Source: Galbula dea
Lineage: Eukaryota > Chordata > Aves > Piciformes > Galbulidae
Length of the DNA: 64,000 bases
Reading direction: 5' to 3'
Assembly: GCA_013399015.1 (NCBI GenBank)
Contig: VWZX01007392.1
Span: forward strand, 1,752,619 to 1,816,618
Position 1 is the stretch's first letter. The number at the start of each line of letters is the position of its first letter. Positions 24,001-34,400 of the stretch are shown here, piece after piece. A program made the translations under genes and the position numbers. The notes beneath the pieces were generated by a model. The model worked only from the letters and a program-made list of their open reading frames with translations, was not told the origin of the DNA and ran no database searches.

Positions 24001-25283
24001 TTTTTGTACAGCTGGGACGACAACTGGTCTCCTCGCCACGCCGCGTCCTGGGCACCGAGCTGCGCGCTGCAGAAATGGCCTGGGGAGAGCAGACCCGAGG
24101 AGTTAGCCCCGTTCCCAGCTACTCGCCTAGCCCGGCTGCGGAACCGCTGCTGGGTCCCTCCCCGATCCCCGACGGCGGCGGCAACGGTGGACGCGCACTT
24201 ACCGGACGGCCGAGCCTCCCGCCGGGCCTGGCCGTGCTGCGGCGGCGGCTCCGCGGAGCAGACGGCGGCCCAGGTCTCCTTGGAAACCCCGGCGGGGGCG
24301 GGCCAGGGGCAGGCGCAGCCCAAGCCCCTGGGGAAGTCCGGCTCCGGGCACGGCCGGCCGGTGCTCTGTGGAGGCAAAGAGGGGCCATGGCGATGGCGCG
24401 CTCGGCGGATGGTCCCCGCTTCCCTCCTCCCAGGCCCCGGGCTCCGGCGGACCCCGAGGGGAGGCGGTGTCAGCCCTGCTCCGGGCCCGCCGCATCCCGG
24501 CGAGAAGAATCTCAGCGCCGCGGGCTGATCCCTGCTCCGCGGGGAATCGTTCCCTTCCCGCTTCTGTCCCAGCCATGGTTTGGTCAGGTCCCTGTGGCAG
24601 GGGAGCCCCCGCGAGAGGCCGCTTGCCCCCGTGGGAGCTCCCAGCCCTGACCCGGGTGCCCGCACCACCTTTCCTACCTCCTAACCCCAGGAGGACCGCA
24701 CCGCCCTGCTACCTCCCCTGGGCAGTGCCGCCCCTGCCGCAGCGTCCCGCAGCAGAGGGGCTCCGAGCAGAGGTATGCCAGGAAGCCGGCTGAGTTTCCT
24801 GCCATCGCTTGGGAGGTACGACAGTGCTGAGTGGGTGAAAGGAGGACCCAGGTTGTACTCTGCCGGTCCGTCCGTCCTTCCCACCTTGGGGGCTTGATTC
24901 AGCTCCAAAGCAGCACAAAGCCAGCAGTCACCTCCAGGCTGCTCGCACTCTCTTCTGCCCCTGCAGTTCTGCAGGAGTCCCAGACCGCATAGAAATAAAG
25001 CCTGGAGTTGTCTTTGGGTTCACCCCTTTCCCCTCCTCCAAATAAGCCCTATCTGAAGCAGCTCTAAATATCTGCATGACAACGGCAGAGCTTGGAACTT
25101 CAAGCAGGGAATCTTCTCACCCATGGGAAGGTACAGCACCTACTGCTCTTGCAGCTAGGGAAGAGCCTTCCTCCTTCCCCATCTCCAGGAGGGCACAAAA
25201 TCTCCCGTGAGCCCCCAAGGCAAAGAGACCAGCTTCTCCTTTTCTGCCTCCAGGTCGAGAGAAATGCAAAGATCACTTACCAT
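20403..25283 (-). CDS. GMNC: GMNC (GEMC1), geminin coiled-coil domain-containing protein, five-exon gene
   Basis: Coding exons are join(20403-21047, 22596-22712, 23994-24079, 24203-24365, 25281-25283) on the minus strand, giving 337 residues plus a TAA stop at 20403-20405. GMNC is a nuclear geminin-superfamily coregulator. By family knowledge it works with E2F4/5-DP at the top of the multiciliated-cell programme, upstream of MCIDAS and FOXJ1. Seen here: the N-terminus M-STGRPCPEPDF resembles mammalian MNTVLPCQDQYF; VSKETW lies at residues 29-34; SSQLYKNKQ at 76-84 runs into the geminin-type coiled coil LQDTLLQKEEELARLHEEN from residue 85; a basic KRRLR lies at 141-145; VLQTLGLKD starts near 183; and the C-terminus ends GGWRFTWVPKQAE, like the E2F-binding end of GMNC/MCIDAS. 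Intron phases are 0, 1, 0, 0 and all introns are GT-AG. There is no frameshift or stop, so the gene looks intact. The identification is near certain. Exon 1 and the 5' UTR are the weakest part. Confidence 0.95.
21051..21090 (-). repeat. (TTTG)n-type simple repeat forming the exon 5 polypyrimidine tract
   Basis: On the gene strand this reads as TTTG repeats with a T7 run, ending at the TAG acceptor of GMNC exon 5. The repeat therefore makes up most of the polypyrimidine tract. Its length may vary between individuals. Confidence 0.85.
22367..22409. repeat. Near-perfect 20-bp inverted repeat with a 3-nt loop
   Basis: The left arm CTGTCAGGTTGAGACTGTGG (22367-22386) pairs with the right arm CCACAGTCTCAGCCTGACAG (22390-22409) at 19 of 20 positions. 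The odd position is a T/C difference that is G-T wobble-compatible in RNA. The loop is TCT. It lies in GMNC intron 4. No mobile-element ends are visible around it. Confidence 0.9.
22596..22712 (-). CDS. GMNC: GMNC exon 4, geminin-type coiled coil
   Basis: The acceptor is CTCTATTCCACAG|CTTCAAG and the donor GCCAAG|GTATTG. The exon is 117 nt, exactly 39 codons for residues 85-123. It opens LQDTLLQKEEELARLHEEN and continues through LRQYLNSALIKCLEEKAK. The heptad pattern and the LARLHEEN core are diagnostic for the GMNC/MCIDAS/geminin family, in which this segment mediates homo- and heterodimerisation. It is the most conserved part of the gene. Confidence 0.98.
23994..24079 (-). CDS. GMNC: GMNC exon 3, start of the coiled coil
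   Basis: The acceptor is TGCTCTCCCCAG|GCCAT and the donor AACAAGCAG|GTAAAG. The exon is 86 nt: two bases completing Gly56, then 28 codons for residues 57-84. WRGDQLSSQLYKNKQ matches the mammalian WEEAQLSSQLYRNKQ at the entry to the geminin-like coiled coil. The preceding intron is only 123 nt. Confidence 0.95.
24203..24365 (-). CDS. GMNC: GMNC exon 2, N-terminal region
   Basis: The acceptor is CTTTGCCTCCACAG|AGCACC and the donor TCCG|GTAAGT, a perfect consensus. The exon is 163 nt: 54 codons plus one base, coding residues 2-55. PCPEPDFPRGLGCACPW lines up with mammalian PCQDQYFVGGQSYNCPY at the PC, F, G and CP-aromatic positions, and VSKETW is a family signature. The rest is rich in Ala, Pro and Arg and lies inside the CpG island, so this end appears to have drifted with high GC. 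Confidence 0.9.
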
Positions 25284-25323
25284 GTTAGTGACAGAATGAA
25301 ATGCAGGTCTTGGGAGCACGTTT
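25281..25323 (-). CDS. GMNC: GMNC exon 1: 5' UTR ending in the start codon
   Basis: The exon ends CACTAACATG followed directly by GTAAGTGATC, a near-consensus donor, so the ATG at 25283-25281 is the last codon of the exon. A and A at -3/-2 give an acceptable start context, and no other ATG occurs in the 40 bases upstream. Phase 0 joins cleanly to exon 2 (M|STGRPC), matching the remembered mammalian MNTVLPC start. The 5' limit is uncertain. The sequence TTTTAACAG just upstream could be a splice acceptor giving the 25323 boundary used here. Alternatively, transcription could begin nearby, since a TTTAAA box lies at 25345-25350. Confidence 0.68.
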
Positions 25324-25344
25324 CTGTTAAAAGCCCCAGAGAAG

Positions 25345-25392
25345 TTTAAATGGCTCTGAAGGAGGGGGAGAGGGGGAAGACCGGGGAGGAGA
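25345..25392 (-). promoter_or_regulatory. Possible GMNC core promoter: TTTAAA box and C/T-rich tract
   Basis: On the minus strand a C/T-rich stretch with runs of C (25358-25392) precedes TTTAAA at 25345-25350, about 62 bases before the start codon. A TATA-like box here would place transcription initiation around 25315-25325. If exon 1 is instead an internal 5' UTR exon, this assignment fails. Confidence 0.3.
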
Positions 25393-26760
25393 GTTTAATC
25401 TAAAGGAGCTCCCAGTGACGCCTCAGAGCTCTCCTGAAACCCAGCAATCTGATTTGGTGTAAAGCTGTCAAACTTGTGACGCGAATAAACAGCAAACTTG
25501 CTGAAATCAAAGTCATTCTGGCCCCACAAATCAACACAAGGAAGGAGGGAAAAGAAAGTGAGACAGAGGGGAAATAAAAAGCCTTCACACACTTCAGAAC
25601 AGCACTGAACTGGTGTATCTGAATTTCACTCCAGAAAATGAGGAGGGATCCAGGGAAGCTTCCCACATGTTCAGAGAAGGGCTGCAGGTGTTGCTGGTGA
25701 GTTTTTTTTGGTTCGATTTGGCTCGGTTTCAAGCCTTGTTTGCAGTTGTAAAATTCAGCAGGAAGGAACAAGTTTGTCCAACATGCCTGGCTCAGGGAGT
25801 GGGTTTTTGCACAGCTTCCCAGGAGCGTGTAGAAGCAAATATGGTTCAGAGCACTTCTGTAGACAGTTCTGAGGAAGAAACTGCAAATTTCAGAACAGTG
25901 TGATCTGCAATGACAAGCTTCTGCAAATATCTCACTGTATTGGGGGTTAGCCTTCTGTCAAGCCCCAGGCTTCCAGAAGATCTCAGGATATACATGCTGT
26001 GGCAGTGGTATAAGATTTACTATCATACAGGATAATGTTGCAAAAGCCATGTGCAGGTGTGTGAAAGACAGAAATCATCTGCATATAGTCATCTCTAATA
26101 TCGATCATATTTCCACAGCAATTAAAATCCATAGATAGGCTTGAGTTTTTGCAGACAAAAAAAAAAGGAAAAATTAGAATGGAACAAACAACTCTTCATT
26201 GAGAGTCTCTCTTTGAATAGTCTAGGTGATGGTGTGAATAAAACTACAAGCAGAGTGGTTGTTCAGTCAAGGTCTGCCTCCTGCTATGGTAAGGGCAACT
26301 AAAGGAGGTAACCCAACCTGCCTGTGGACACAATCTGCAGCCAGCAGAGGCTGGTGAGGCTGGGCTGAAGACAGGCCAAGCTGGCATATGGGGTGATCTT
26401 TCTTTTCTCCCATGGAGGATGCTCAATACTGCTACCCCACTAGGAAGGCTCAATGAAAGGGATAATAAAAACCAAGAGGGTCATTTGCCTTCCATTCTTT
26501 TATTACTGGCATTTTCCCTAGGTTGCTGCTGAAGGTAAGCTGGCAGCTACAACAAATTAAATCACTACTATTCCCCTCCTTATGTTTTTTGCAGTAGAGA
26601 TATTTTAAAGATGGCTCAAGCTCCAAATCCACACATCTGGCCTTGGGTCACCCTTTAGATTTTCCTAGATCACTCTGCAGAGTAGATAACTGCTCTGATA
26701 ACCCACACTGTTTGGGTGCCAACCGCATGAGGCTGCATGGAGTATATGCGTGAGGCATGT
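25393..26760. other. Region upstream of GMNC, possible regulatory DNA
   Basis: This lies 5' of GMNC. It contains a GTGACGCGAATAAACAGC stretch at 25476-25493 combining a CRE-like half site with a forkhead-type TGTTTAT on the minus strand. No exon was recognised. A regulatory role is inferred from position only. Confidence 0.35.
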
Positions 26761-26763
26761 TGG

Positions 26764-27960
26764 CTAACAAGAAGCACAAGCTCTATGAAACATTTCCAAC
26801 AACTGCCAAGGCCCAGTGCAATCCTCCTTGGTTTGGTTTAGCTTCTTTGCCATCTTCTGGGCTGCCTCAGGGTGCTTCCTAAGGTGCTGTGGCAGCAGTG
26901 GCTTTCTTATGCCGGGCATGCACCCCAAGCAAGTTACCCTGGGGCCTAGTGGGTCTGTAATATGCTGGGGAAGGGCCCGGGAGAAGCAGGTAAACATGCC
27001 TGGAGACAGACCAGAGCCCCAAAGCCACCAGCACTCAGCAGTAAAAGCTCTGAGCCCAGCAGGCAGTTGGCTGGGCATCCTCCACAGGCCCAAATTGGCA
27101 AGGCAAGAAACCCCAGGACAGGCTGGAAAAGCTTTCAGAGCCCGGAACAACTCTGTGTGACGTGCAAGGACCCCAGAGAACCAGCCCGGTCCCCGCGGTC
27201 CCTCTGGAGCCCGCAGCAACAGTCTGGTGCCTCCCAGAACATTAGCCATCTTGGAGCTGCCTCAAAGGTGCTGGAGGGCCAGGCCTGGCCACTGGGGGAG
27301 GCAAGCTGGCCCAGCAACATCACCACCATGCTCTCTCTGTAGGGGGGAAAATGGTGGCTGCCACGGGGTGTGGTTTTGCCCTTTCTTCTAGCTTGGGCCA
27401 AGGCTGCCTTGCACCTTTTCTTCCTGGGCATGTGGCTCCTCTCCTGGAAGCCTGGGGAGGTGTATTCTTGGCCCTGGGGTGGAGGAAAGGTGCAGAGGAG
27501 CCTGCAGTGGGGAGGTCTGGTGAGTAAAGGGTTGGAGATGGATCCCTGTGCAGAGGGTGTCAGATTGCCCCTTGTGGCACCCCTGGGTCACCTCATGGCT
27601 CATCTCTTGGAGGACACAAGGCAAGTGCAGAGAGAGGAGCATTGAGCATCTGCACAGCACATCCAGGGAGGGACAAAGAATGGACAAAGTTTCCTTCCCA
27701 CTTTGTGTGGATGTGGGGAGAAGCATTGCTAATTCACAGCTGTTCCTAGGCAGGGTCCATTCCTTTCCCTGGCACAATGGTGGTGGCTCTGACTTTTGCT
27801 TCCTCCTGGCAGAGCACCTTATGCTCAGACATGCTATTTGGCTCTGAGAAGCAGTGGGAGGAGTACAGGCATGTTCCAGGAGGTATGAAGAAAACCCGTG
27901 GTCACTCCTTTGTTGCTTCTGCACACCTGGTATTAAGCTGGTTTAGGTTTTGACAGTATG
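26764..27960. other. GC-rich unassigned block
   Basis: This block is richer in G and C than its flanks, with few stops. Overlapping long frames therefore occur on both strands (161 and 178 codons minus; 114, 126 and 99 plus). None is recognised. It ends where the CR1 fragment at 27965 begins. It may be a decayed repeat or a GC-rich noncoding region. Confidence 0.4.
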
Positions 27961-27964
27961 TTGC

Positions 27965-28493
27965 TTTCTGAGCTCAAGGGATTGTGAGGAAGTAAGAGGG
28001 CAACAAGTAGAATTGCAACCCTGGCTTTGGGGAGAACCAGTTGACCTCTTCAGAGACATACTTGGAGCAATCCCATAGGTAAGAACTCTAGAAGGTTGGG
28101 GGAGGACAAGAGAGCTGGTTAATATTCAAACACTACTTCCTCCAAGCTAAGGACTGGTGCATCCCTATGAGGAAGAAATCAAGAAAAGAAGGCAGGACAC
28201 ATGCATGGATGACACCTGCATGGATGAGCAAGTTGCTTCTGGAAAACTTCAAATGGAAGAAGGAAGTTTACAGTATCTGGAAATTTAGATTGGCCACTTG
28301 GAAGGGAAATAGGAGCATTGTTAGAATATATAGGGATGCAATGAGGAAAGCTAAGGCCCTATTGGAATTAAATCTGGCAAGGGATGTGAAAGTCAAGAAG
28401 GGCCAGTTGGCAGCCGGTCACGAGCAGTGTCCCTCAGGGGTCCTGTTGGGGCCTCTCCGGTTCAACATCTTTATTGATGATACTAACATGTAG
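27965..28493 (+). mobile_element. CR1 LINE, endonuclease-RT linker with internal RT deletion
   Basis: The first part follows the CR1 ORF2 stretch after the endonuclease, including the segments for GELVNIQTLLPPS, PAWMSKLLLENFKWKKEVY and RKAKALLELNLARDVK. It then jumps to CPSGVLLGPLRFNIFIDD, the RT motif normally several hundred codons further on. The early RT domains are thus missing, and the copy ends before the YADD motif and the 3' tail. The first part is in a different frame from the rest. It is non-functional. Confidence 0.88.
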
Positions 28494-28589
28494 TGCAGTG
28501 TGTTAATTCCCATGTGTTCTTCATACCTAGAACTTCCTCTGTAATTTCTCTGATTTTTCTTGTTTAAATAATGTAGCTAATCCTTCAGA

Positions 28590-28665
28590 TCAGAAAACCC
28601 ACAAAACTCCAAAAAACAAATGAACAAAAAACCCCAGAACCAACAAAACCAAACAAAAAGCTTGT
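28590..28665 (+). repeat. A/C-rich simple repeat (CAAAA/CCAAA units)
   Basis: Degenerate ACAAAAC and AACCCC units lie about 95 bases after the CR1 fragment at 27965-28493. This is the reverse-complement type of the T/G-rich tracts elsewhere in the window. Confidence 0.75.
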
Positions 28666-30246
28666 ATTTTTGTGGTTTAACTCATTTTATATAGATATGG
28701 CCCTAAAATTGCATTCAGACCATTGTGAACTGGCTCTCAGAAAAGATGGGACACAGAAGAATTCACAAATAATTCAACTTTTATACTGGATTTACTACAG
28801 TGTATATTGCTTCTTATGGTAACATCTGCACAGGTGTCCAGACCCACCCCAAATCCTCTTAATTTATTCTGCCATATTGTTACTAAAATGCTGCTTATCC
28901 CTCTTAAGAATGGTTAGTATATCACTGGCAGAATAGAGACTCAGTTAGTAACTCTAGGTATTATGCTATGGTCAGGTACACACAGGTATCTGGCACTTGC
29001 AGGAATCTCTGATGATGTTTGTGAACTAAAGATGTCATTAGTCAAACCTAATGAGACTAATTTGCAAGAATGCTTCTGAACAGAAGTTTATGCAGATACA
29101 GGTTCTGTTCTCTGAACAGTCTTCCTCCTTCTACACAGGACTAAAAGGCACTTCCCAAATCCAGTCCCCTGCTGTTAAGACATTCTTAAACTTTTCAGTC
29201 TCCCTCTTAAAACTAATTAGGTTATTTTCCTTATGTTGTTCCTACTGTGAGGCTGCCCCATACTCTGAGCTGTGATGGCTAGACACTTTCTAGTTTCCAG
29301 TCTGAATGTATTTGCAGCAGGTATAATCCCTTTTGTCCCTGTGCCAAACTCTTGCTTTAGTTTAGACACTTCTTCTCTTTCTATAGAGCTTAGCCTTGAT
29401 GTCTTTGTAGACTGCTGTCTCATGTTGTCTTCTCCTTTGTTTTTAGGTCAAAGAAGGCAGTTTCATTTACAATCTTTCCTAGCATATACACCACAGGAAC
29501 CCATCTCAGAGAATATTCCAGGTGACATTAGCCTGTTTTTGAGATAGATGACCCAATTTACCCAATCTGCTATGTTATATACCAATGTTTTACAGAAAAG
29601 CATTAAAAAATCTTTCTCTCTTTTCTCTCTTCCTGGTACATTTTAGGGTAATTGTTTACATTTTCCACCATTCTTTTCCACCAGTTAGCAGTTTTGAAAT
29701 CATTGTCAGCTGGCAGTAAATGCACCTGTGGACTTGATTTGCTGTAAAATGCAGTTAGTCAAACTGAGTAGTCAGTGTTATTTGGCTACAGCTCTCTTGT
29801 GCTGATACTGTCTAGTACTGTGGGGTTTCACAAGTATTTAGAAGCAAACAAAAAGATTACTTCAAGAAAGAAAAACTGTAATAGACTTTTCTGGAATTAC
29901 CTGCAGTTTCTCCCAGCAAGAGTGGTGAGACAATGGATACAGACTATCCCCACTTGGGCACTATCCTCATGGTGGCTTTAATGATTTCTTCCAGTTTGAA
30001 ATGAAGGCATGCTGTGCATTTAGGTATGTGAGTTTGTTTCTTTGTTTTTTTGGTACACACTGGATGAGATTGATCCCTGATACATCCACAGAAAGGTATT
30101 TGGTATTACTAGAGCTAGTCTGTGTTCAGGAAAGGGTTATTTTTTTTCAAGGAAGTAAGCTGGATTTTAGCAGCAGTATGGAAAAAGGATAAAGTTTTAT
30201 AGTGCTTTAAAAACTTGATTTGAGTAATGAATACTAACCTATTTTT

Positions 30247-30260
30247 TGTGTGTGTGTGTG
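30247..30260 (+). repeat. Short (TG)7 microsatellite
   Basis: Seven TG units follow a T6 run. Confidence 0.9.
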
Positions 30261-31394
30261 GTGCTATCTAAGCTCAAATTAAATATGAAAGTACAAATGA
30301 GTATCTATCACATTTAATTAAACTTGAATTGCTTTGAAACTATTTGTGGACTTTTAGAAAGTGTCTTGAGGTGCTTGAGGTCCTGAGAACTTACAGTCCT
30401 CCAGATTTGCAGTTATCTGCCACATTTATCCTCTGAGTAGCAACTTTAAAAGGAACTCTGTTTTCCTATTCAGACAGTGAGATTTTGAAGGGCTGTTCTT
30501 TGCTGGACATGAATAATTTTCAACTGGAAAATCACATTATAATCACATTGTATTTTCTTGTAAAAATGGAGTTCCATAGATTTGCAGCCATGCTTTGGAT
30601 TTACCTCAAGAAGTTAGTAGTGACCATTTTGTGTAGAGAATTTTTGTTTACAGTTTTGTTTACAGAAGTTTTGTGTCCTTGCAAATGAAATATGTAAAGA
30701 GTATGTTTGAATAATGTGTGACATGCATATGTGCTGTGTGTTTTGTGCACAAGTGCTTACTCATCTTTCATTGCCCCTGTTCCATTAATGACTAATCTTG
30801 GTTCTCTCCTGTGGGTGTAAAAGTTGTTTCACAGGGGACAGAAGATCCATGCTTTGAAGATGAAGAGAGATCTGTTAGGTAAAGCCCACATAACCACTTA
30901 TGAAGATGGGGGACCAAAAAGGACTTTGGGGTTGTCTTGTCCCATCTCTTGCTTCAGTTAGGCAGTTGTTTCAGAAAGCTTCAATGCCAACCCTCCAGTG
31001 TTTTCTGTTGTGATACTGGTACTGCTGCTTACTTCTTGACTGTTCAGGATGTTACTCTAACTTCTGATCTAAATGTATTAATGGAGAATGGTGCCTTTTA
31101 TGTCATTTTTGGACTTCAGCTTTTTGGTTTTCATCCTGTGTAGTTGCATGCTTGCCATTCTGATGTGGTTATAAACAACAATCTGTGCTGGTTTGGTCTG
31201 TTTTTGAGTAGTCATTTTTCTGACCATTTGAGAAGTGCTTTACACACTTCTAGTAGATAGACCTCATCTTTCACCAGCTGGGTGGCCATTTAGTTTTTCA
31301 CAGACCTCTAGATCACAGTTCATTACACTCCCAGATACAGGAATGGGGAATCATCTCCTGAAATGGAAGGACAAATGGAAAAAGTGTTAGTTTT

Positions 31395-31495
31395 ATTTAG
31401 CACAGAGTATGTTCATAGAATTCACTACTATGGAATGCCATTGAGAGTGAGAGCACAGTGGTATTAAAAGAAATAGAATACCACTTTTTGTAACT
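31395..31495 (+). mobile_element. Old CR1-like 3' fragment
   Basis: The segment with ATAGAATTCACTACTATGGA, ATGCCATTGAG and AAAAGAAATAG resembles the region of older reptilian and avian CR1 elements that encodes WNSLP-like residues near the C-terminus of ORF2. It is short and strongly diverged, so the call is tentative. Confidence 0.4.
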
Positions 31496-34400
31496 CTGGA
31501 GTTTTCTTTTGAATATTTTCACTAATTCTACTGGGTATATTGATCTTCTGTCTGAAGAGGACACTAATTGCACTGGTTTAGTGGCCTATGGCTATGTTAT
31601 CTCAGAACACATCCCAGTCCTTATATATTGAATGTGTCTTTCATTTTCTGTTTGAGTGACTGGAATTGTATCAGAAAAGAAGAGGTCCTAAATTGATACA
31701 GATCTCAGGTCTGGCTTTTTGGCAAGCTGATAAGTTCTACTGAAAACTACAGGTGGGAATCTGTTACTGTTTCCAATCTGATTGGTGTATAGAAGAGAAG
31801 TATGGTCTATTTCTGGGTCTGATGTTACACATTTTTATAACAGTACTTAAACATGAGGCCTTAAACCTCAGAACATCACCCATATACAGTGTAGAATCAA
31901 GTCAGTCTGTGCATCTTTGTGTTTCAGTTTCTCCTCTATCAATCAGAAGTGGTGTGCCTGCTTAGGCTTTACTTTTCTGTAATCAAAAATGTACTCACAT
32001 TGGCCGTGGCCTGGGTACCTTTGTTCTTGGCTGTGACCAGTGGCTATATAGGAGCAATATTAATTGTGAATGGAAAACCTTTCATGAGCTTTAGGAGCTT
32101 AACTGGGTGGGAGTTTTCACATAAAGTTTGATGTATTTCTGGAACTGATGTCTTAGCCTGGCATCAGCAGCACACTAATTCTCCTCCTAATGTTCCTCCA
32201 TCCAGAGGTTACCAATGAACTGAGTGCCATGCTGCAGCTAAGTAACCTTTTCATCACAGAAGAGTGATTCGGCAGTGTAAACAAATACCCTGAGGCAGTC
32301 CCACAATTAAATAACAGATGATAGAAACAGTTTCACTTCACTATGTTATGAGTATTGACCATCATGGTTTGAGGGAAATTGCTGAGTCTCCAAGAGAAAG
32401 ACCTGTATGCGGAAAAGCCACGTTTTTCTCCATGGTGTTTTCTATTGAAGTCAAACTATTTTGCAGGGAGACCTGCCAGAAAAGCTTAGCTCGTGGGTTT
32501 CATCCAAATTAGGATGAATTTTCATGGGACCAGTTGCAGAACTGAAGGGGTCCCCATGCCTAATCAGCCACTGATGCATACATCTGCCTGCTTCATAACC
32601 TGGCTTGTGAGGTCCTCCAATGTGCACCGTGCTGCCAATACCTATGTAGTGGGCTTCACCTATTTAATAGTACTTTTCCTCTTGGCTGGCGCTCAGGAGT
32701 TGGCAATCTGGCTCCCTGCCATCTCTCCTTGGGCGAAGAGCTGGGCACTTTCCATTCTTGGCTGGCAGTTGGGAAGGAGGTTTGGCAGAGATCTCTAATC
32801 TGAGTAAATATATGTGAGGGCATCTTTCCATTGCAGAGCTGTATGGCACTGCCTTCCCTAATCAATAATGAAAGAAAGATCCTAGGATGTGTGGAAATGT
32901 GTTGGGGGTCAGAAGGTGAAGGATGTAGTTGTCACGAGCTGAGAAAGATGTCAGAGTTTTTGTGCACCCTATTCGAAGGCTGAGTTAAAACAGTAAGTCA
33001 CTAGGGAGATACTCTCCAGTAAAACAGCTCTGTCTGTATACTTAAAATTTCCAGCTCCTAGTCATGCAGGTAGTGTTCGATGAACTGGTGATGAAAAGGA
33101 ATTAGTTGGTTGGGAATTCATCTAAAAGATTGGCAGAGGATTTTACAAGCTTACACTAGAGCTGGCTGGAGAGAATAATCTCTTTTCTTGAAGAATGCTG
33201 AGGTCCTGACGCCCAGCTTGTTGGAATGAAACCTGAATGCTTTTTAATTCTCTGTGAGAGATTTTTTTTCCCCCCTCTTTGGTTTTTGTTTTTAGTAAGG
33301 AACAAAATGTTTCATTGTGATTTTGTCAATGATTTTGATATAATGCATTAAAAGAGTAAATGTCTTCCAAATCCCAAAACCTTTTAAAAGAAAAATTCCA
33401 TTCAAAGCACATCAGAGGTGTTTTTTCTCCCCTGAATTCTTACTGAAATTTAATTTTAAGCAAAAGTTTACACACTTCAGTGGCCATGTGAGCTCCCTTG
33501 CAGCAATGATGTGCAGTGGAGAATAATGGCAAACAGATTTTGGTTTGTTCCGTTATACTTTATGCTCTCCTGGAGGTGAAAAGGGTGAGGGAAGAAGTTT
33601 GTATCCACTTGGCAGCCTTGTAGCGTGCCAAAGCAGTGTAAAAAGGCCTCATAGTGAATAAGAAACAAGAGAAATCTTTGGGTTTTAACTGCCCCTGCAT
33701 GAGAGAGCAGGATTCATCGATGCCTTACTGTAATTTTACAATTCCATTTCAAACTGTAATAGTACAGCAGGGTAACAAAGAAGAGGTTAGTACAGTGCAA
33801 CAAAGCAAGCTTTGGGGAGGAGAGTTTTTCTCTTGGTTCAAGGTTCTTGTGTCCTAGTCTCCTGATGTGACTGGAAGGAGCAGAGACTTAAATGGCAGCT
33901 ATTGAGCTGCCCAGGCATTCCTGTGGGTTCTTTTTCATATTCCTGTTGTCTCTTTCTAGTCAGACAGAAGTGAGACCTCTTCCCAGCCATATTACCCCCA
34001 ATGACTGGTCTGTCATCCATGGCTAGCTCTGAAGCTCAGCAGCCTCCTGACATGCATGTTAGTACCTTTGTTGGATCTGGTCAATGATCACTGACTTTCC
34101 TTTTACAGGTGGAAAGTTGTACTATTATTTGAAAGGCAGCAGGTTCATCTGAAGAGAAATGATTTAATCTGGGATGCTACTATTAGCTGTCAATGTTGTT
34201 TTGTGATTCCCTAAATTTCAAGAGACTTTGTGTTCAGTGGTAGGCCTACCTGTAATCTCCAGTGCTCAGGAGATACAAATCTACAAGGAAAAGTCTGAGC
34301 AAGCACGACCTGTTCCTCAGGTACAAAGGAGCTGTGGCTCTGTAGAACAAAATAATTCACTGGGAAACTGAAAGCTCTGTCGTGCTCATTTCTGGGTTGG

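Larger units (their letters stand above)
23825..24900. promoter_or_regulatory. CpG island over GMNC exons 2-3
   Basis: CpG dinucleotides and GC content rise sharply here against a CpG-poor background, densest at 24000-24780. The island covers GMNC exons 2 and 3, intron 2 and part of intron 1. It stops short of exon 1, which lies about 380 bases further upstream in the gene's direction. It may hold an additional transcription start or a bidirectional promoter. That role is inferred, while the CpG density is seen directly. Confidence 0.8.

Noticed and set aside
23814..24650. 278-codon plus-strand frame across the CpG island
   Set aside because: It is antisense to GMNC exons 2-3, rich in Gly/Pro/Arg/Ala as expected from GC-rich DNA lacking stops, and shows no domain. 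The minus strand carries the real exons.
24368..24793. 141-codon plus-strand frame in GMNC intron 1
   Set aside because: It has low-complexity composition in CpG-island DNA, with overlapping frames in all readings and no homology recognised.
26764..27924. 161- and 178-codon minus-strand frames
   Set aside because: Several long frames overlap on both strands, which is the signature of GC-rich stop-poor sequence rather than coding.
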